Notes: generated by a model not told the origin, from the sequence alone. A DNA stretch of 64,000 bases from Allostella sp. ATCC 35155 (GCA_006738865.1 AP019701.1:3034001-3098000), one strand, 5' to 3'; counted from the stretch's first letter, positions 46,144 through 55,985 are shown. Numbers and translations are program-made.

Positions 46144-46968
46144 TCAGCGCTCCCGCAGGCGCGGATTGAGGGCGTCGTTCAGCCCCTCGCCGACGAGGTT
46201 GATCGCCAGCACCGTCAGCAGGATGGCCAGCCCCGGAATGGCACAGAGCCACCAGGCGGTGCGCAGCACGCCGCGGCCGGCGCCGATCATGAAGCCCCAG
46301 CTCATGACGTTGGGATCGCCCAGCCCGAGGAAGGAGAGGCCCGATTCGATGAGGATCGCGGTCGCCACCATCAGCGAGCCGGTGACGATGATCGGCGACA
46401 GGCAGTTGGGCAGGATCTGCACCAGGATGATCTTGCCGTCGCCCATGCCCTGGGCGACCGAGGCCTGCACGAATTCGCGCCCGCGCAGCGCCATGAACTC
46501 CCCGCGCACGAGGCGCGCCATTGCCGGCCAGGAGACGACGGCGATGGCGATGACGACGCTCTCGATCGACGGGCTGAGCACGGCGACCAGGACGATCGCG
46601 AAGATGAAGGACGGGATGGTCTGGAACAGCTCGGTCGTGCGCATCAGCAGGTCGTCGATCCAGCCGCCGTAATAGCCGGCCAACCCGCCCATGAAGACGC
46701 CGAAGGTGACGGCGGCGACCGTCGCCACCAGCCCGATCAGCAGCGAGGTCCGCGCCCCGTGGACGAGGCCCGCCAGCACGTCGCGCCCCAGCATGTCGGT
46801 GCCGAGCAGCCATTCCCCGAAGGGCGGCTGGAACGGCTTGCCGACCAGAGAGAATGCCGAATCCGGATAGGCGAGCGGGCCGGCCGCCGCCATCGCCAGG
46901 ACCAGTCCCAGCACCGCCAGCCCCAGGACCGCGGCGCGATTGCGCCGGAACAGACGCCAGAAGCTCAT
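46144..46968 (-). CDS. Peptide-type ABC transporter permease (DppC-like)
   Basis: An inner-membrane permease of 274 residues. The N-terminus is MSFWRLFRRNRAAVLGLAVL, followed by the family hallmark WLLGTDMLGRDVLAGLVHGA, typical of OppC/DppC. The EAA loop is in GREFVQASVAQGMGDGKIIL. About six membrane spans are visible. The ATG overlaps the DppB stop (ATGA). The reading frame is open further upstream but is antisense-like there. Confidence 0.93.
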   Translation of the reverse strand: MSFWRLFRRNRAAVLGLAVLGLVLAMAAAGPLAYPDSAFSLVGKPFQPPFGEWLLGTDMLGRDVLAGLVHGARTSLLIGLVATVAAVTFGVFMGGLAGYYGGWIDDLLMRTTELFQTIPSFIFAIVLVAVLSPSIESVVIAIAVVSWPAMARLVRGEFMALRGREFVQASVAQGMGDGKIILVQILPNCLSPIIVTGSLMVATAILIESGLSFLGLGDPNVMSWGFMIGAGRGVLRTAWWLCAIPGLAILLTVLAINLVGEGLNDALNPRLRER

Positions 46969-47951
46969 CGCACCTCGATCCTGGGATCGAGCAGGGCATA
47001 GATCAGGTCGACGGCGAGATTGACCGCGACGACGAGGCAGGAGGACAAGAAGAAGATCCCGAGCAGCAGGTTGAGGTCGCGCGCGAAGAGGCTCTCGAAG
47101 GCCAGCAGCCCGAGGCCGGGCCAGCCGAAGACCGATTCCACGATGACGGAGCCGCCGAGCATGCCGGCGACCTGGATGCCGGCCATCGTGACGATCGGCA
47201 GCAGGGCGTTGCGCAGGATGTGGCGGACGACGATGCGGCGCTCGGTCAGCCCCTTGGCGCGGGCGGTCACGACATAGTCCATGCCCGCCTGCTCCAGCAT
47301 CGAGGCGCGCATCAGCCGCGTGTAGAGCGCGAGGTAGAAGAGCGAGAGGGTCGTGGCCGGCAGGACGAGATGCCGGGCGATGTCGAGAACCCGCTCCCAG
47401 CCTTCGTAGAAGGCGGCCACGGTCTCCATCCCGCTCGTCGGCAGGAGGTCGAGCTGGATCGAGAAGACGACGATCATCATCAGCCCGATCCAGAAGAGCG
47501 GCGTCGCGTAGGAGACGAGCGCGAAGATCGAGATCAGCGTGTCCCGCCAGCCGTTGAGGTCGAGCGCGGCGAGGACGCCGAGGAAGACGCCGACCACGAT
47601 CGCGACGATCGCGGCCGTGCCCATCAGCAGCAGGGTCGGCCCGAGCCGGTCGAGCACGAGGTCGAGCACCGGCCGCGAATGGCGGAACGAATAGCCAAGA
47701 TCGAACGCCAGCATGTTGCGCAGATACTGGAAGAGCTGGACGTGGAAGGGCTGGTCCAGCCCGAAGCGCTGGCGCAGCTCGGCCATGTATTCCGGCGTCG
47801 CCGACCCCGCCTCCCCGGCGAGCACCGATGCGGCGTCGCCGGGCGCGAGGTTGAGGAGCAGGAAGTTGCAGATGACGATCGCGACGATGATCGGCACCGC
47901 CTGCAGCGCCCGCCGCGCGACGTAGCGCAGCCTCTGGACGGCGAGGGACAT
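46965..47951 (-). CDS. Peptide-type ABC transporter permease (DppB-like)
   Basis: A 328-residue permease with about six membrane spans. It begins RYVARRALQAVPIIVAIVIC and has the OppB/DppB features LAPGDAASVLAG and GLDQPFHVQLFQYLRNML. The EAA loop is in MDYVVTARAKGLTERRIVVR. It lies 12 bp downstream of the binding-protein gene and overlaps DppC by 4 bp. Confidence 0.93.
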   Translation of the reverse strand: MSLAVQRLRYVARRALQAVPIIVAIVICNFLLLNLAPGDAASVLAGEAGSATPEYMAELRQRFGLDQPFHVQLFQYLRNMLAFDLGYSFRHSRPVLDLVLDRLGPTLLLMGTAAIVAIVVGVFLGVLAALDLNGWRDTLISIFALVSYATPLFWIGLMMIVVFSIQLDLLPTSGMETVAAFYEGWERVLDIARHLVLPATTLSLFYLALYTRLMRASMLEQAGMDYVVTARAKGLTERRIVVRHILRNALLPIVTMAGIQVAGMLGGSVIVESVFGWPGLGLLAFESLFARDLNLLLGIFFLSSCLVVAVNLAVDLIYALLDPRIEVR

Positions 47952-47963
47952 GGCTGCCGCCCC

Positions 47964-49550
47964 CTATTCCATCCAGACCCCGGCGAAGTTGGAGTAGACG
48001 CCGAACGCGTCCTCGAACGCGCCCTTCACCTTCTTGTTGTAGACGGTGACGAACTCCATCTCGGTCAGGAAGATCAGCGGCACGTCCTCGGCGACGATCT
48101 TCTGGAACTCCGAATACTGGGCCTGCCGCTTGGCCGCGTCGGTCTCGACGGTGGCCGCCTCCAGCAGCTGGTCGACCTTCGGGTTCGAATAGCCCGAGCC
48201 GTTCACGAAGACCGTGCCCTTGCGGATCATGCTGCTGTGGTACTGGCGATGCACGCCCATCACCGGGTCGGCGAGGTTGTAGTAGAAGGTCGAGGTGATG
48301 TCGTACTCGTAGTCGGTGAAGACCCGCTTCAGCCAGGTGGGAACATCCTCGTAGCGCAGCTGGACGTCGATGCCGACGCCGCCGAGCGCCTGCTTGATGT
48401 ACTCGCCGAGCCGGCGCCACTCGTCGCCGTAGGGCAGCATGTCGTGGGTGATCTTGAAGCGGGTGCCGTCGGCGCCGCGCGGATAGCCGGCCTCGTCGAG
48501 CAGCCGGTTGGCGATCTCCACCCGGTCCTTGACGGTATAGTCGCGGACGTTGCCCTCGTAGAGCCCGCTCGCCTTGAAGTTCGAGTTCATCGGGCCGGTC
48601 GAAGGCCGGCCGAACCCGAACCAGATGTTGTCGATCATGAACTTGCGGTCGAGGGCATAGCTCACCGCCTGGCGCACCTTGACCTTGTCGAAGGGCGGCT
48701 TGCGGTTGTTGACCTCGAGTTGCATCACCGGCGCGATCATGCCGTAGCCGTCCGTCGAGACGGCGATGTGCGGCAGGGTGCGGATGCGCGGCACGTCGTT
48801 GTAGGGCACCGCGCCGAAGGCACCGTACTGCACTTCGCCCTTCTCCATGGCGGCGGTGCGCGTGCCGGGATCGGCGATGAAGCGCGCGACGATGCGGTCG
48901 AGATAGGGCTGGCCCTTGCGCCAATAGGTCGGGTTGCGGTCGAGGCGGATGTACTGGCCGCGCTCCCAGCTGACGAACTTGAATGGGCCCGTGCCGACCG
49001 GCTTGTTGGCGTTGGGGTTGGTGCGGATGTCCGAGCCCTCGTAGAGGTGCTTCGGCACCATCGGCGACTCGTAGCCGGACAGCGCCGACATCAGGTAGGG
49101 CGCCGGCTTGTCCAGCTTCAGGACCGCGGTCTTGGGGTCCGGCGTGTCGACCGCGACCAGCGCCTGGAAGCTGATGCCGCCGCGCGGATGGACCTTCTTC
49201 AGGACCTCGAGCAGCGAAAACTTGACGTCGGCCGAGGTGAAGGGCTTGCCGTCGTGCCAGGTGACGCCGTCCTGCAGCCGGAAGGTGATGGTCCGACCGT
49301 CGGGCGACACCTCCCAGGACTTGGCGAGGCCCGGCTTGGGCTTCTGGTCCGGCCCGTACTCCAGCAGGCCCTCGTAGACCTTGGCCGCCACCTGCCCGAT
49401 CGGGCCCGAGGTCGAGAGGTAGGAGGCCAGCGTCGGCGGCTCCGGCAGAACCACCATGACCAGCGTGCCGCCCCGCTTCTGGGCGGCGGCGGGGAGTGCG
49501 GCCGTCGCCAGGATCAATGCCCCTGCGACGGCCCGGACCAGACGCTTCAT
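47964..49550 (-). CDS. ABC transporter substrate-binding protein, family 5
   Basis: A periplasmic binding protein of the peptide/nickel class (SBP_bac_5), 528 residues. It has a Sec signal peptide MKRLVRAVAGALILATAALP ending at AAA-Q. The mature start is KRGGTLVMVVLPEPPTLASY, with AKVYEGLLEYGPDQKPKPGL and the family signature WHDGKPFTSADVKFSL. The start has GGAGAGCAGC before it. It is followed by two permeases and the fused ATPase, so the system looks complete. Family 5 binders take peptides, glutathione, opines or nickel, and this one cannot be assigned. Confidence 0.93.
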   Translation of the reverse strand: MKRLVRAVAGALILATAALPAAAQKRGGTLVMVVLPEPPTLASYLSTSGPIGQVAAKVYEGLLEYGPDQKPKPGLAKSWEVSPDGRTITFRLQDGVTWHDGKPFTSADVKFSLLEVLKKVHPRGGISFQALVAVDTPDPKTAVLKLDKPAPYLMSALSGYESPMVPKHLYEGSDIRTNPNANKPVGTGPFKFVSWERGQYIRLDRNPTYWRKGQPYLDRIVARFIADPGTRTAAMEKGEVQYGAFGAVPYNDVPRIRTLPHIAVSTDGYGMIAPVMQLEVNNRKPPFDKVKVRQAVSYALDRKFMIDNIWFGFGRPSTGPMNSNFKASGLYEGNVRDYTVKDRVEIANRLLDEAGYPRGADGTRFKITHDMLPYGDEWRRLGEYIKQALGGVGIDVQLRYEDVPTWLKRVFTDYEYDITSTFYYNLADPVMGVHRQYHSSMIRKGTVFVNGSGYSNPKVDQLLEAATVETDAAKRQAQYSEFQKIVAEDVPLIFLTEMEFVTVYNKKVKGAFEDAFGVYSNFAGVWME

Positions 49551-49629
49551 GCTGCTCTCCACGGACAACCGGAACGATCGCCGCAGGACAGCAAGAAGCG
49601 TGCCGGCTACCTCATTGCTTGTAGCGGGC

Positions 49630-50406
49630 TCATCGCTTGAAGTCGGGGGCGATCCGCTCGACCAGCCGCAGCATGGCCGGCCATTCCCGCGAACCGACCG
49701 GGTGGCGGTTGTTGTTCGCGAACTTGCGGCCCTGCTCGATCGTCTTCTCGACGACCGCGTCGGGCAGCGGATAGGCCGGCACGCCGGCACCCTGGAAGGC
49801 GAGCTGCATGCGGCAGGCGCGTTCGGCCCGGTACATCCAGATGAAGGCCTCGCCGACGCTGCCGCCGACGGTCAGCAGGCCGTGGTTGCGCAGGATGAGG
49901 ACGCGCTTGTCGCCAAGGTCGGCGACGATCCGCTCGCGCTCCTCGAGCTCGGTCGCCGCCCCCTCGAAGTCGTGGTAGGCGACGGCGTCGTAGATCAGCA
50001 GGCTGTGCTGGGTGTTGGGCAGCAGGCCGTCGCGCTGCGTCGCCACCGCACAGCCGGCAGCGGTGTGCGTGTGCAGGACGCAGGCGAACTCCGGAACCGC
50101 CATGTGGATGGCGGAATGGATGACGAAGCCGGCCGGGATGACCTCGGCGCCAGGCGGGTCGATCACCCGGCCCTCCAGGTCGACCTTGACCAGGGACGAG
50201 GCGGTGATCTCCTCGAACAGCGAGCCGTAGGGATTGAGCAGGAAATGATGGTCCGGCCCGGGCACGCGGACCGAGATGTGGGTGGCGGTCAGGTCCGACC
50301 AGCCGAAATGGTGGACCAGCCGATAGCAGGCGGCCAGCTCGACGCGCGCCTGCCACTCCGCCTCCGTCATCCGATCGGACGTGCGGGACACCTCAGCCAA
50401 CGCCAT
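49630..50406 (-). CDS. Class II aldolase/adducin family protein
   Basis: A 258-residue zinc-dependent aldolase-fold protein. Metal-binding His are in LHTHTAAG and RNHGLLTVG, and the core segment is THISVRVPGPDHHFLLNPYG. It is clearly paralogous to the protein at 42,576-43,361. The ATG has CTGGAGGCCGTTCCC before it. It lies 79 bp upstream of the peptide-type binding-protein gene in the same direction, so it may act on a compound imported by that transporter. Confidence 0.88.
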   Translation of the reverse strand: MALAEVSRTSDRMTEAEWQARVELAACYRLVHHFGWSDLTATHISVRVPGPDHHFLLNPYGSLFEEITASSLVKVDLEGRVIDPPGAEVIPAGFVIHSAIHMAVPEFACVLHTHTAAGCAVATQRDGLLPNTQHSLLIYDAVAYHDFEGAATELEERERIVADLGDKRVLILRNHGLLTVGGSVGEAFIWMYRAERACRMQLAFQGAGVPAYPLPDAVVEKTIEQGRKFANNNRHPVGSREWPAMLRLVERIAPDFKR

Positions 50407-50569
50407 GGGAACGGCCTCCAGGGGAAAGGGGTTCGCCGACTATCCCGCCGCGCCATGGCGGCGGCAAAGCATTTCCTCGGCCAGCCGGGCGGACATGGGG
50501 CGTTGTGTTCCGGCGCCGGTCGCTTTATTCGCTCAGGCGTCAGCCCCCGCCCCAGAAGGTGAAGCCGCG

Positions 50570-51721
50570 ATGACCATACCCGGCCGTTCCTGGATCGTCC
50601 CCGCCTCCCTCGCCCTGCTGCTCGTCTCCGGCTGCAGCACGGTGGAACAGGTGGCGGGCGTGTTTGGGGGTTCGGACAAGCCGGAAGCCCCGCCGGCCGG
50701 GGCACAGCGCAGCTTCGTCGGCGAGCGCGCCGAGGCCCTCCAGGGCGATCTCGCGCGCCTGCAGCAGACGCGCTCCGAACGGGCGGAGGCCGCCCAGCGC
50801 CTGAAGGGGCAGGCCACGGCCGAGAGCGCTGCCTACAACGGCACGGTGCAGGACATCGCCGAGCGCCTGCAGGACGGCGCGGGTGCGCTCGACCCCAAGC
50901 TGCTCGGCCAGTGGACCGAGGCGCGCAGCCACTTGGCACGCGTCGACGAGGTGGTGGCGCGGATGCGCGCGCTCGAGGCCGACCTCGCGGCCGACCGCGC
51001 CCGCGGTCGCTTCCTGGCCGATACCGCGCGCAACCTCGCCACGGTCGGCGGCGCCGGCGAGGCCGACGCCGCCAGGGCCCGCCAGGTCCAGGCCGGTCTC
51101 GCCGAGTCGGCCGCCGGCCTCGATGCCGTCGGCACCGACCTCGCCGCCGAAATCCGCCGCCATACCGAATGGCTGACGACCGAGCGGCAGCGTTCGGACA
51201 CGCTGCTGGCGGCGGTGCGGTCCGGCACCACGTCACGCGGCGCGCCGGCCGCCGGCCGGGCGGCGCCCCTCGCCTTCGCCGGCCCGGCGCCCGATGCCCG
51301 GCCAGCGCCCGGCGTGCGGGCGGCACCCGAGGCCGCCCCGCCGGCCCGTGCCACTCCTGCCCGGGCCGCGCCCGAGCCGGCACCGGCCAGGGCGGCGGCC
51401 GCCGGCTTCACGCCGAAGACGGTCGACGGCCGCAAGCCCTTCGTGGCCGTCCGCTTCGCCGACAAGAACCCCCAGTACGAACCGGCGCTCTACGAGGCGC
51501 TCAAGGTCGCGGTCGACCGCAACCCGGCCATCCGCTTCGATGTCGTCGCCGTCACGCCCAAGGGCGGCAAGGTCAATTCCCGCACCACCATGGCCTATGC
51601 CGAGCAGGTGGCGGGATCGATGCGCAAGATGGGCCTCTCCAAGGCCCAGGCCCGCACCTACGGACGCAGCCAGGACGGCCTCGACGCGCCGCAGGTCCAT
51701 GTCTATGTCCGCCGGCGATAG
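50570..51721 (+). CDS. Envelope lipoprotein with long helical region
   Basis: A 383-residue predicted lipoprotein. The signal peptide ends in the lipobox LVSGC with Cys22. Residues about 45-220 are Ala/Arg/Glu-rich helix, probably coiled coil (GDLARLQQTRSERAEAAQRL). Residues about 225-285 are an Ala/Pro-rich linker. The last 100 residues are a compact domain, KPFVAVRFADKNPQYEPALY through NSRTTMAYAEQVAGSMRKMG, which resembles periplasmic domains of alphaproteobacterial envelope proteins but which I cannot name. AGAAGGTGAAG precedes the ATG. It is convergent with the RTX gene, 70 bp away. Confidence 0.8.
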   Translation: MTIPGRSWIVPASLALLLVSGCSTVEQVAGVFGGSDKPEAPPAGAQRSFVGERAEALQGDLARLQQTRSERAEAAQRLKGQATAESAAYNGTVQDIAERLQDGAGALDPKLLGQWTEARSHLARVDEVVARMRALEADLAADRARGRFLADTARNLATVGGAGEADAARARQVQAGLAESAAGLDAVGTDLAAEIRRHTEWLTTERQRSDTLLAAVRSGTTSRGAPAAGRAAPLAFAGPAPDARPAPGVRAAPEAAPPARATPARAAPEPAPARAAAAGFTPKTVDGRKPFVAVRFADKNPQYEPALYEALKVAVDRNPAIRFDVVAVTPKGGKVNSRTTMAYAEQVAGSMRKMGLSKAQARTYGRSQDGLDAPQVHVYVRRR

Positions 51722-51791
51722 CGGCACGGCGGCGGGCCGGGGCGCTTGGTGAAGTGAGCCCGACAGCCATGATCGGCCGCCGGGCCGGCGC

Positions 51792-53807
51792 CTAGACGAC
51801 CACGAGTTCGAACATGTCCGGAGACAGGCTGCTCCGGATCTGACCCATCAGGGTGACCGCATTTCCGTCGCCGAGATCGACGCGGAAGCCATGCAGGCTG
51901 TCCGCGGACCGGGCCCAGAGATCGGTGACACTCGTGATCGCCACGCCGTTGATCATCCCGTCCTCGACCTCGACGACGATGCGGTCATTGTCCGAGGCGC
52001 CCGTCGTCCAGCGAAAGTCGAGCACGGTGTCGTTGCCGGATATATCCCCGAAGACGAAGCGGTCGGCACCGTCGCCGCCCTCAAGCTGATCGTCGTCCCG
52101 GTCGCCGCGCAGGGTGTCCGCACCATCCCAGCCTTCCAGCGTATCGGCGCCGGCACCGCCGGTGATGCTGTCGTCGCCGTCATTGCCGGTCAGCAGGTCG
52201 TCGTGGCTGCCGCCGTTGATGCGGTCGTCGCCGGCGCCGCCGTCGATCACGTCGTCATGGCGGTCGCCGTTCAGGATGTCGTCACCGTTACCACCCTGGA
52301 TGCTGTCGTCACCCTGGCCGCCCCAGACCGTGTTCTGCCCGTCGCCGGTGTCGGCCACGTCGTTGCCGCGACCCATGGCGAGGAAGTCGTCGCCGCCATG
52401 CCCGTGCATCACGTCGTTGCCGAGATAGCCGACCAGGATGTTGTTCCCGTCGTTGCCGATCAGGAAGTTGGCCATGTCGTTGGCGTCGGCGTTCAGGTCC
52501 GCGGTGCCGGCCATGGTGAGGTTCGGGATGAAGGGCAGCAGCGCCAGGCTGTCCGACGTGACGAGGGTATCGATGCCGTCGTCTCGGTCGATGGCGAGCT
52601 GATCCTGCCAGGTTTCGACAACGGCAACCGTGCCGCCGGGGGTGGCGGTGCGGGACGGCTCATGGTCGAAGACCTGTGCCAAGATCGTGTTGTCTGTCGC
52701 CAGCCACGGCATGACAGCGTCGTCATCGTAGGCATAGCTGACGACAAAGCGGCCATCGTCGAGCGTATCGACATCGAAATCTAGTGAGGTCTCGATACCA
52801 CGATTATCAATCGTCGCCTCATCCGTCAGCGCCGTGCCATCTGCGTCGAAGATGCGATATACGAGATTTCCGGTTTGGAATTGCGCCCAGACGGCGACGA
52901 AGCCGCCATTCTGAAGCGGCGCGACCACGGGGTCAGTCTCGATGCGCTGCGGTGTACTTACCTCGACAACCGCGCCGATGGGCTCCCCCGCGCCATCAAT
53001 GCGTTGGACTAGGAGCCGATCGGGATAGGCATGAGCTGCCCTATCGGTGCGGTCCACCATGGCAACGCTAAAGTCCCCGTTGGCCAGACGATCGAAGTCG
53101 GCCGCAGCAAAGCGCTCCCCGTCGCTGGTCTCGATGAGCTTCGGTTCTGCCAGGGACTCGCCATCTCGAGAGAAGCGAAACAAGGCCGAATACCGCGTGC
53201 CTTCTCCAATGGCCGCGATGACCTTGATCTCGTCATCGGCGACGACGAGCGCCTGAGCCGTCGAGCGAGCTTCCTCCCCAAGGTCAACTGCTGTCGGCTC
53301 AGCCATGCCGTCGGGACCGATGATGCGAAGCTGCGACGCCGGAGGGCCCAAGTCCTCCGTCCATCGCCATATGGCGGTGTAGCCGCCGTCGGGAATAGCC
53401 GCCAGATCGATCGTGCGTGAGTAGATCGCGCTCGATCCCTCCCCGAAAATCGTCTGCTCGGCGGCGATCGGCACGCCCTCGAAGTCAAAGACCTGGACAG
53501 CGATGGTGCCGGCGCCGCCTCCTCCCATCAACGCGATGGTGCCGGCGGTCGACGTGGCGATGTGACCGGCGGGAAAATCGATCGGCAAGGTCGCCGTCTC
53601 GTCGCCATCGCTGTCGTAGAGGCGGAGGAATGTCTCGCTTTCGCCGGACTGGCCGCCAACCGGTTGATGGTAGAGGCTCCAGGCGACGGCGAAACCGTCT
53701 CCGGGCAGCGCCGTCAGGATCGGCGCGGACAGGCTGTATGGCGGCGTGTTCGGTTCCGTCTCCGGCGCGGTGGCGACGACGATGGGGTCGCTTGCAATGA
53801 CGGCCAT
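51792..53807 (-). CDS. RTX calcium-binding exoprotein
   Basis: A 671-residue acidic protein. The first 450 residues form repeated short blocks such as NGDFSVAM, NGGFVAVW and DGRFVVSY, suggesting a beta-propeller-like fold. About residues 460-590 hold many glycine-rich RTX nonapeptides (GGxGxDxLx), which bind calcium: GGQGDDSIQGGNGDDILNGD. The C-terminus ends in SPDMFELVVV, a type I secretion-like tail, and there is no signal peptide. AAGGATT lies near the ATG at 53,807. It is 66 bp from a paralogue on the same strand. No type I transporter genes are in the window. Confidence 0.85.
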   Translation of the reverse strand: MAVIASDPIVVATAPETEPNTPPYSLSAPILTALPGDGFAVAWSLYHQPVGGQSGESETFLRLYDSDGDETATLPIDFPAGHIATSTAGTIALMGGGGAGTIAVQVFDFEGVPIAAEQTIFGEGSSAIYSRTIDLAAIPDGGYTAIWRWTEDLGPPASQLRIIGPDGMAEPTAVDLGEEARSTAQALVVADDEIKVIAAIGEGTRYSALFRFSRDGESLAEPKLIETSDGERFAAADFDRLANGDFSVAMVDRTDRAAHAYPDRLLVQRIDGAGEPIGAVVEVSTPQRIETDPVVAPLQNGGFVAVWAQFQTGNLVYRIFDADGTALTDEATIDNRGIETSLDFDVDTLDDGRFVVSYAYDDDAVMPWLATDNTILAQVFDHEPSRTATPGGTVAVVETWQDQLAIDRDDGIDTLVTSDSLALLPFIPNLTMAGTADLNADANDMANFLIGNDGNNILVGYLGNDVMHGHGGDDFLAMGRGNDVADTGDGQNTVWGGQGDDSIQGGNGDDILNGDRHDDVIDGGAGDDRINGGSHDDLLTGNDGDDSITGGAGADTLEGWDGADTLRGDRDDDQLEGGDGADRFVFGDISGNDTVLDFRWTTGASDNDRIVVEVEDGMINGVAITSVTDLWARSADSLHGFRVDLGDGNAVTLMGQIRSSLSPDMFELVVV

Positions 53808-53873
53808 ACCAAGAATCCTTCCCAGAAAATCGTGAAGAAGCGGGCAGGGTAACGACCGGCTGCCCCCATGCAC

Positions 53874-55862
53874 CTAAACCAACAGGAACATGTCCGCGCC
53901 GAGGTCCGCCTTCTCCCAGCCGGCGAGCAGGATCGAGTGGCCCTCGCCCAGCCCGATCAGCACGCCGTCGTCGGTGTCCTCGGCCGCGTCGAACAGGGCG
54001 GCCGCATTGGGGATTTCGAGCCCGTTCAAGGTGCCATTGCCGGCCACGTCGACCACGATGCGGTCGCCCGTCACGCCGTACTCGAAGTCGATGATGATGT
54101 CGTGGCCGGAGCCCGCGCCGAACCGGAACTGATCCGCGTCGGCTCCGCCTTCGAGGGTGTCGGCGCCACGATCGCCGCTCACCACGTCGTCCCCGGCGCT
54201 GCCGTTCAGCCAGTCGTCGTCGTTGCCGCCATAGAGCGTGTCGGCCCCGTCGTCGCCGGTGACCAGATCGCGACCGGCCGCCCCATGCACGATGTCGTCG
54301 CCGTCATGGCCGTTCACGGCATCGTCGCCCTGGTCGCCGGCTACCGTGTCGGCTCCGGCGCCGCCGGCGAGGCTGTCGTTGCCGAGCCCGCCCACCAGAA
54401 CGTCGTCGCCGTCGCCCGCGTCGATCAGGTCGTTGCCGCCGTCGCCGAAGCCCCAGTCGTCACCGCCCAGCAGGTACAGCTTGTCGTTGCCGCCGCCGGC
54501 CTTGAAGACGTTGGTCCCGTCGCCGCCCAGGAGGTGGTTGGCCATGTCGTTGGCGGTGGCGTTGATGCCGTCCCCGTCCGACGCCGCCTCGAAATTGACG
54601 ATCCACGGCTTCATGTGGACCCCGGCGTCCGACACCAGGAAGTCGATGCCGTCGTCCCGCGTCAGAAGCTCCTGCTCCTGCCATGTCGCGATGTAGGTCG
54701 AGGTACCGCCCCACTGCGCATCGTGGGAGGGTGGGTAGTCGAAGATGTAGCCGCCTTCGCCGCCCGTGATCGCAACGCGACCGTCGGCCATCGCGACGAG
54801 GCTGCCATGGATGCCGGTTGCCGGCAGCGGCTCGCCGACGGGTTGATCGTCGCGATCGAAAACGTGCAGGAACTGTTCGCCGGGATCGACGGGCGGTTCC
54901 GTCCGGGGGCTCACCGGAAAGGTGTAGGCGGTGTCCTGGAACACGACGAAGCCCCCGTCCTGAAGGGCCGCCGCGTCGGCGGCGCGTTCCGTGACGATCG
55001 CCTCTCCGATCGCCTGGCCGTCCATGTCGAACCGCTGGAACGTCGTCGATTCCGGCCGATCGGTCGTGCTGGTGGGATAGTTGTCCCAGGACACCAGCAG
55101 GTCGCCGTTCGCCAGCATCGTCGCATCGGCGAGCGTCGCACGGACAATGCCGTCCGGCAGCGCAGGCACCAGCGTGACGGGTTCCGCCAGGGGCGCGCCC
55201 CATTCGCTCAATCGCCACAGCGCAACGGCGCCGTCGCGGTCGTAGCTGTCTATCGTGGAGACGAGGAAGAATTGGCCATCACAGGCCAGCAGCTCAGCGT
55301 GGCTGGTGATGGAATGGCCGACCTCTACCGGGTCGCCGACCTGCTCACCCGCGGCCGACAGCTTGGTGACGAACAAGAGCGCCTCGGCGCGCCCTGCGTA
55401 TCGCTGTATTCCGAGGATGAGGAAGCCACCGTCCGGGGTCGGCTCCACGTCATAGCCCTCGTTGTAGGGATTGAGACCGGCATCCGGCGTGGTGAGCGGC
55501 GAGAGCGTGCCACCGGATTGCCCATCCCATGCGGGCGTCGCAGCTTCCAGATCACCGAAGCGATCACCACCCGGCCAGAAGAGGACCACCGTGAAGCGGT
55601 CACCTTCGACCGAAGCGCCAAAGGTACCGAGGACCGCGCCCTCCGGCACATCGGGCACAGCGACGATCGGCTGGCCGCTGGCACCGCCCTCGCTGTCGTA
55701 CGTCTGGATGACGATATCGTAGGCAGGAACGGTGCCGCCTTCGACTGGCACCTCACGCATGACGGTCGACGCGGTGGCGAGGCCGCCTCCTGGCAACGAT
55801 ACGGTCTGACTGTGGAACGCGGCGCCCACGGGGTCATTGGTGCGAGTCAGGGTGCCGACCAT
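53874..55862 (-). CDS. RTX calcium-binding exoprotein, paralogue
   Basis: A 662-residue protein with the same plan as its neighbour at 51,792. An N-terminal 450-residue region of short DGG-type repeats (PDGGFLILG, NGDLLVSWD, QDGGFVVFQ) is followed by RTX repeats at about residues 455-580 (GGGNDKLYLLGGDDWGFGDG). The C-terminus ends in LGADMFLLV, similar to the other tail. Both share the ANDMANHLLGGDGTN-type block just before the repeats. The pair looks like a tandem duplication that has diverged. It is probably exported by a type I system encoded elsewhere. Confidence 0.85.
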   Translation of the reverse strand: MVGTLTRTNDPVGAAFHSQTVSLPGGGLATASTVMREVPVEGGTVPAYDIVIQTYDSEGGASGQPIVAVPDVPEGAVLGTFGASVEGDRFTVVLFWPGGDRFGDLEAATPAWDGQSGGTLSPLTTPDAGLNPYNEGYDVEPTPDGGFLILGIQRYAGRAEALLFVTKLSAAGEQVGDPVEVGHSITSHAELLACDGQFFLVSTIDSYDRDGAVALWRLSEWGAPLAEPVTLVPALPDGIVRATLADATMLANGDLLVSWDNYPTSTTDRPESTTFQRFDMDGQAIGEAIVTERAADAAALQDGGFVVFQDTAYTFPVSPRTEPPVDPGEQFLHVFDRDDQPVGEPLPATGIHGSLVAMADGRVAITGGEGGYIFDYPPSHDAQWGGTSTYIATWQEQELLTRDDGIDFLVSDAGVHMKPWIVNFEAASDGDGINATANDMANHLLGGDGTNVFKAGGGNDKLYLLGGDDWGFGDGGNDLIDAGDGDDVLVGGLGNDSLAGGAGADTVAGDQGDDAVNGHDGDDIVHGAAGRDLVTGDDGADTLYGGNDDDWLNGSAGDDVVSGDRGADTLEGGADADQFRFGAGSGHDIIIDFEYGVTGDRIVVDVAGNGTLNGLEIPNAAALFDAAEDTDDGVLIGLGEGHSILLAGWEKADLGADMFLLV

Positions 55863-55985
55863 GGCGCAATCGCTCCAGAACCGAGTCCTCGTCCGGCAAG
55901 ATACGTCACATCAAGTTGCTGTTTCAATCTTCGGACAGCAATATTCCCCAATATCGCTCCAATTGCGAGTGCACGTGCCCGCCCC

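Noticed and set aside
46854-49640. A 928-codon open frame on the plus strand
   Set aside because: It is antisense to the peptide ABC permease and binding-protein genes and lacks any recognisable domain.
51722-51791. GC-rich inverted-repeat-like sequence between the lipoprotein and RTX genes
   Set aside because: The arms do not pair cleanly and no T-run follows, so a terminator is not claimed.
51891-52784. Val/Ala-rich plus-strand frame with repeating motifs
   Set aside because: The periodicity is the reverse complement of the RTX nonapeptide repeats, not a separate gene or DNA repeat element.
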